NCBI GenBank assembly: GCA_040880405.1
Contig: JBBDIM010000141.1
Coordinates: forward strand, 1 to 18,894
Origin: JBBDIM01 sp040880405
GTDB taxonomy: Bacteria > Planctomycetota > Planctomycetia > Pirellulales > Pirellulaceae
Direction of reading: 5' to 3'
Length of the DNA: 18,894 nucleotides
In this document: positions 16,011 to 18,894 of the stretch, in pieces
How the letters are laid out: the number at the start of each line of letters is the position of its first letter
Numbering within the stretch: position 1 is the first letter of the stretch
The notes under the pieces: model-generated
What the model saw: the letters and a program-made list of their open reading frames with translations, nothing else
Database searches by the model: none
Told to the model about the DNA's origin: nothing
Translations under genes and position numbers: made by a program

Positions 16011-18743
16011 ATGACAGCAACGGAGCAAGCCGAGGAGCGGTTGCGAAAACAGTCACAGTGGCTGCGGGTCACGCTGGCCAGCATCGGCGATGGCGTGATC
16101 AGTACCGATGCCCACGGACGGGTCACCTACATGAACCCGGTGGCCGAACAATTGACCGGTTGGGCCGAGACGCTGGCGATCCATCGGCCGCTGACGGAGG
16201 TCTTTCAGATCGTCAACGAGCGGACCCGGGAACCGGTGGAGAACCCGGCCTTCCGGGTGCTGCGGGAAGGCGTGGTGGTCGGGCTGGCGAATCACACGAT
16301 CCTGATTGCCCGAGACGGGACCGAGTGCCCGATTGTGGATCAGGCATCTCCGATGGTGGACGACGAAGGGCTGGTGATTGGGGCGGTTTTGGTCTTTCGG
16401 GATGTCACCCAGCAAAAACAGGCGGAACAGGCCCAGACCCGCTTGGCGGCAATTGTCGAGTCGTCTCAGGACGCGATCATCAGCAAAACCTTGGATGGGA
16501 TCATCCGCAGTTGGAACGTCGGGGCGGAGCGGCTGTTCGGCTACACGGCGGAGGAGGCGATTGGCCAGTCGATTACCTTCATTATTCCCCCCGACCGGCA
16601 GCACGAAGAGGCGGAGATCATTGCCCGGCTGGCACGGGGAGAGCGGATCGAGCATTTCGAGACGGTTCGCGCGGCCAAGTGCGGGAAATTGGTCGATATC
16701 TCGCTTACCGTTTCGCCGCTGCTTGATAGCGAGGGGCATGTGATTGGGGCGTCGAAGATCGCCCGAGACATCACGGCCCAAAAGCAAGCGGAAGAGCGGG
16801 AACAAAGGTTGCACCGCGAGACGGAGGATGACCGCTCTCGGTTGGCCGATGTGTTTCAGCGGGCCCCTTCGTTTTTGGCGGTAATGCGCGGCCCGGACCA
16901 TGTTTTCGAGATGGCGAACGACCGCTACTTCGAGCTGATCGGCGAGCGGGAAATTTTAGGCAAGCCGGTCCGCGCGGCCTTGCCGGAGGTTGAGGGGCAA
17001 GGGTTTTTCGAGCTGTTGGACGAGGTATACCAAAGTGGCGAGCCGTTCGCGACCAGCGACATGTCAATCACGCTGCAGCGACGAGCCGGGGAGAACCCGG
17101 AGCGACTTATTCTGGAGTTCATCTACCAGCCGCTGAAGGACCCGGACGGGTCGATCTCGGGGATCTTGGCCCAGGGGATTGATCTGACCGAGCGGAGGCG
17201 GACAGAACGCAAATTGGCGAAAGTCACGGCCGAGTCGGAACGACGTCGACGGCTGTACGAAACGATCCTCACCGCCACCCCCGACTTCGTATATGTGTTT
17301 AGCTTGGACTACCGCGTTGTCTATGCTAACGAATCCTTGCTGACGATGTGGGACATGACCTGGGAAGAGGCCAGCGGCAAGACTTTTCTGGAGATCGGCT
17401 ACCCAGATTGGCATGCCGCGATGCATGAGCGGGAGATCGAAGAGGTCCGCACAACGAAAAAGCCAGTTCGGGGGGAGGTGCCATTCAAGGGGGCGCATGG
17501 CCGCCGGATTTATGATTACATCTTCGTGCCGGTGTTGGGCGCTGATGGCGAGGTGGAGGCGGTGGCCGGGACGACTCGGGATGTGACCGAGCGGAAGGAG
17601 ATGGAGGATATCCTCCGCGAGACCGACCGCAACAAGGACGAGTTCATCGCGCTGTTGGCCCACGAGCTCCGCAACCCGCTGGCGCCGCTCCGCAGTGGAC
17701 TGGAGGTAATGCGGATGGCCGAGAGCAACCCGGCGGCGATGGCCGAGGCCCAGGATATTATGGATCGGCAGTTGGAGCACATGGTCCGGCTGATCGACGA
17801 TTTGCTGGATATCTCTCGGCTGAGCCAGGGGAAAATCGACTTGCGGCGGACGCGCGTGACGCTGGCTGAGGTGATCCGCAGCGCGATCGAAACGGCCGAC
17901 TCGATGATCCAGTCGGCCGGGCACGAGTTGACGGTGGAGCTGCCGCCGGAGCCGATCTATCTCAACGCCGACCTGACCCGGCTGGCCCAGGTTTTTAGTA
18001 ATCTCTTAACCAACAGCGCGAAATACACCGAGCCGGGCGGGCAAATCTGGGTGACCGCGCGGTGTACAGGCGCGGAGGTGGAGATTTCCGTGCGAGATAC
18101 GGGAATCGGGATTTTGCCGAGCGACCTGCCCCGGGTGTTCGAGATGTTCTCGCAGGTGGATGGCCACATGGAAAGGTCTAACGGCGGGCTGGGGATTGGG
18201 CTGGCTCTGGTCAAGGGGCTGGTAGCGAAGCATGAAGGGAGTGTCCATGCAACAAGTGAAGGCCAGGGCAAGGGGAGCACGTTTACGGTTCGGTTGCCGA
18301 TCAACGATGATTCCGGAAATTCCTCGCCCGACACCCAAGAGACGGACCAAGTGAAAGAAAGCGAAACGACCCCGAAACGCAGGGTACTCGTCGTCGACGA
18401 CAACCACGACTCGGCCGAAATGATGATGACCATCCTCGACCTGATGGGCAACGAGGTGATGAAGGCCCACGATGGCACGGAGGCGGTCGAGGCCGCGGCG
18501 AATTTCCGGCCGGATGTGATCCTGATGGATGTCGGGATGCCACGGCTCAACGGCCACGAAGCAACCAAACAGATCCGCGCCCAAGAGAAAGAGAAAAAGG
18601 CGATCATCATCGCGCTAACCGGCTGGGGCCAAGAGACCGACCGAGCCCTTTCCCGCGCCGCCGGCTGCGACGGCCACCTGGTCAAACCGGTCAACATGCC
18701 CGACCTGGAAAAGATGCTGGCGGAACTGGAACAGGGGAGGTAA
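16011..18743 (+). CDS. Soluble hybrid sensor histidine kinase: four PAS, HisKA, HATPase, receiver
   Basis: The product is 910 aa from ATG 16011; an in-frame TTG at 15981 would add ten residues, and neither has a strong Shine-Dalgarno sequence. Four PAS/PAC units lie at about residues 9-130, 135-258, 275-391 and 410-525, each ending in a DITxxK / DxTER-type PAC tail. The phospho-acceptor is H551 (LLAHELRNP). The ATPase has N668 in the N box, D696 (DTGIGI) and a GGLGIGL box from residue 725. After a polar linker (about 764-790) comes a receiver with D796-D797, phospho-site D840, T870 and K892. No transmembrane helix or signal peptide is seen, so it should sense a cytoplasmic signal such as redox state or a small ligand. 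No output regulator is adjacent; phosphotransfer probably goes to a distant partner. Confidence 0.95.
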   Translation: MTATEQAEERLRKQSQWLRVTLASIGDGVISTDAHGRVTYMNPVAEQLTGWAETLAIHRPLTEVFQIVNERTREPVENPAFRVLREGVVVGLANHTILIARDGTECPIVDQASPMVDDEGLVIGAVLVFRDVTQQKQAEQAQTRLAAIVESSQDAIISKTLDGIIRSWNVGAERLFGYTAEEAIGQSITFIIPPDRQHEEAEIIARLARGERIEHFETVRAAKCGKLVDISLTVSPLLDSEGHVIGASKIARDITAQKQAEEREQRLHRETEDDRSRLADVFQRAPSFLAVMRGPDHVFEMANDRYFELIGEREILGKPVRAALPEVEGQGFFELLDEVYQSGEPFATSDMSITLQRRAGENPERLILEFIYQPLKDPDGSISGILAQGIDLTERRRTERKLAKVTAESERRRRLYETILTATPDFVYVFSLDYRVVYANESLLTMWDMTWEEASGKTFLEIGYPDWHAAMHEREIEEVRTTKKPVRGEVPFKGAHGRRIYDYIFVPVLGADGEVEAVAGTTRDVTERKEMEDILRETDRNKDEFIALLAHELRNPLAPLRSGLEVMRMAESNPAAMAEAQDIMDRQLEHMVRLIDDLLDISRLSQGKIDLRRTRVTLAEVIRSAIETADSMIQSAGHELTVELPPEPIYLNADLTRLAQVFSNLLTNSAKYTEPGGQIWVTARCTGAEVEISVRDTGIGILPSDLPRVFEMFSQVDGHMERSNGGLGIGLALVKGLVAKHEGSVHATSEGQGKGSTFTVRLPINDDSGNSSPDTQETDQVKESETTPKRRVLVVDDNHDSAEMMMTILDLMGNEVMKAHDGTEAVEAAANFRPDVILMDVGMPRLNGHEATKQIRAQEKEKKAIIIALTGWGQETDRALSRAAGCDGHLVKPVNMPDLEKMLAELEQGR

Positions 18744-18772
18744 GCGATCACAATTCCAGCCTAAAATAAAAG

Positions 18773-18793
18773 CGGAAGGGCGCGAGCCCTCCG
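18773..18793 (+). terminator. GNRA-loop hairpin downstream of the kinase
   Basis: CGG-A-AGGGC-GCGA-GCCCT-CCG forms an 8-bp stem with one bulged A and a GCGA tetraloop, 30 bp after the kinase stop. There is no T-run, so it is either a Rho-assisted 3' end or an interspersed palindrome. Nothing else is recognisable between 18744 and 18894. Confidence 0.4.
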
Positions 18794-18894
18794 GTCGTGT
18801 GGCGTGAAAATTTTCCAATGGCAACGCCGGGGTGGCACGCTACGCCGTTAACCCTTTTATGTTCAAAAAAAGTAAGTCTTGATGCGACTTAGAG

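Noticed and set aside
1..18894. CRISPR array, tRNA or rRNA genes
   Set aside because: No regularly spaced short repeats, no tRNA-like cloverleaf with conserved TTCGA arm, and no rRNA motif was seen on reading either strand.

Overview
The window looks like a chromosomal segment from a planctomycete (Planctomycetota). The strongest clue is a pair of DUF1559 prepilin-like proteins with the N-terminal motif GFTLVELLVVIAIIGVL and the C-terminal H-x9-DG motif, a family greatly expanded in that phylum. A small lipoprotein beside them, an FG-GAP/TPR gene pair, a four-PAS hybrid kinase and GC-rich interspersed hairpin repeats fit the same picture. This assignment rests on family knowledge; no 16S rRNA or other marker is present.

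Layout. (1) 5-281 and 8663-8939 are two copies of a 277-bp sequence in inverted orientation. They match without gaps, with 18 differences (about 93.5% identity). Each begins at the TGA stop codon of the gene it follows. (2) Between them, on the minus strand, lie a membrane-fusion lipoprotein (4490-5962), an HAE1-type RND efflux transporter (1330-4482) and a signal-peptide-bearing amidohydrolase (279-1205). Divergent from these, on the plus strand, is recQ (6491-8665). (3) 8940-9387 has no recognisable gene but holds a perfect 20-bp palindrome. (4) 9388-12059 is a two-gene, translationally coupled unit: a membrane-anchored FG-GAP propeller protein (TTG start, strong Shine-Dalgarno sequence) and a membrane-anchored TPR protein whose ATG overlaps the preceding TGA. 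(5) 12090-12192 is a REP-like double hairpin. (6) 12402-15524 holds a small lipoprotein and two paralogous DUF1559 proteins, separated by a repeat-rich spacer. (7) 15565-15648 looks like a relic of an IS3-type transposase C-terminus. (8) 16011-18743 is a soluble hybrid histidine kinase with four PAS domains and a fused receiver. A GNRA-loop hairpin lies downstream.

How the genes work together. The fusion protein and RND pump form the inner-membrane and periplasmic parts of a tripartite efflux system; no outer-membrane factor is encoded here. The FG-GAP and TPR proteins probably act together at the cell envelope. The lipoprotein and DUF1559 proteins are envelope or secreted components. RecQ and the kinase have no evident local partners.

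The most interesting item is the 277-bp repeated 3' element. The longest minus-of-gene reading frame in one copy is stopped in the other, so it is probably non-coding. It can fold into several hairpins and one long-range helix, and the three stem substitutions I found between the copies all keep pairing. It is a candidate for an undescribed structured RNA, 3'-UTR element or non-autonomous mobile element.
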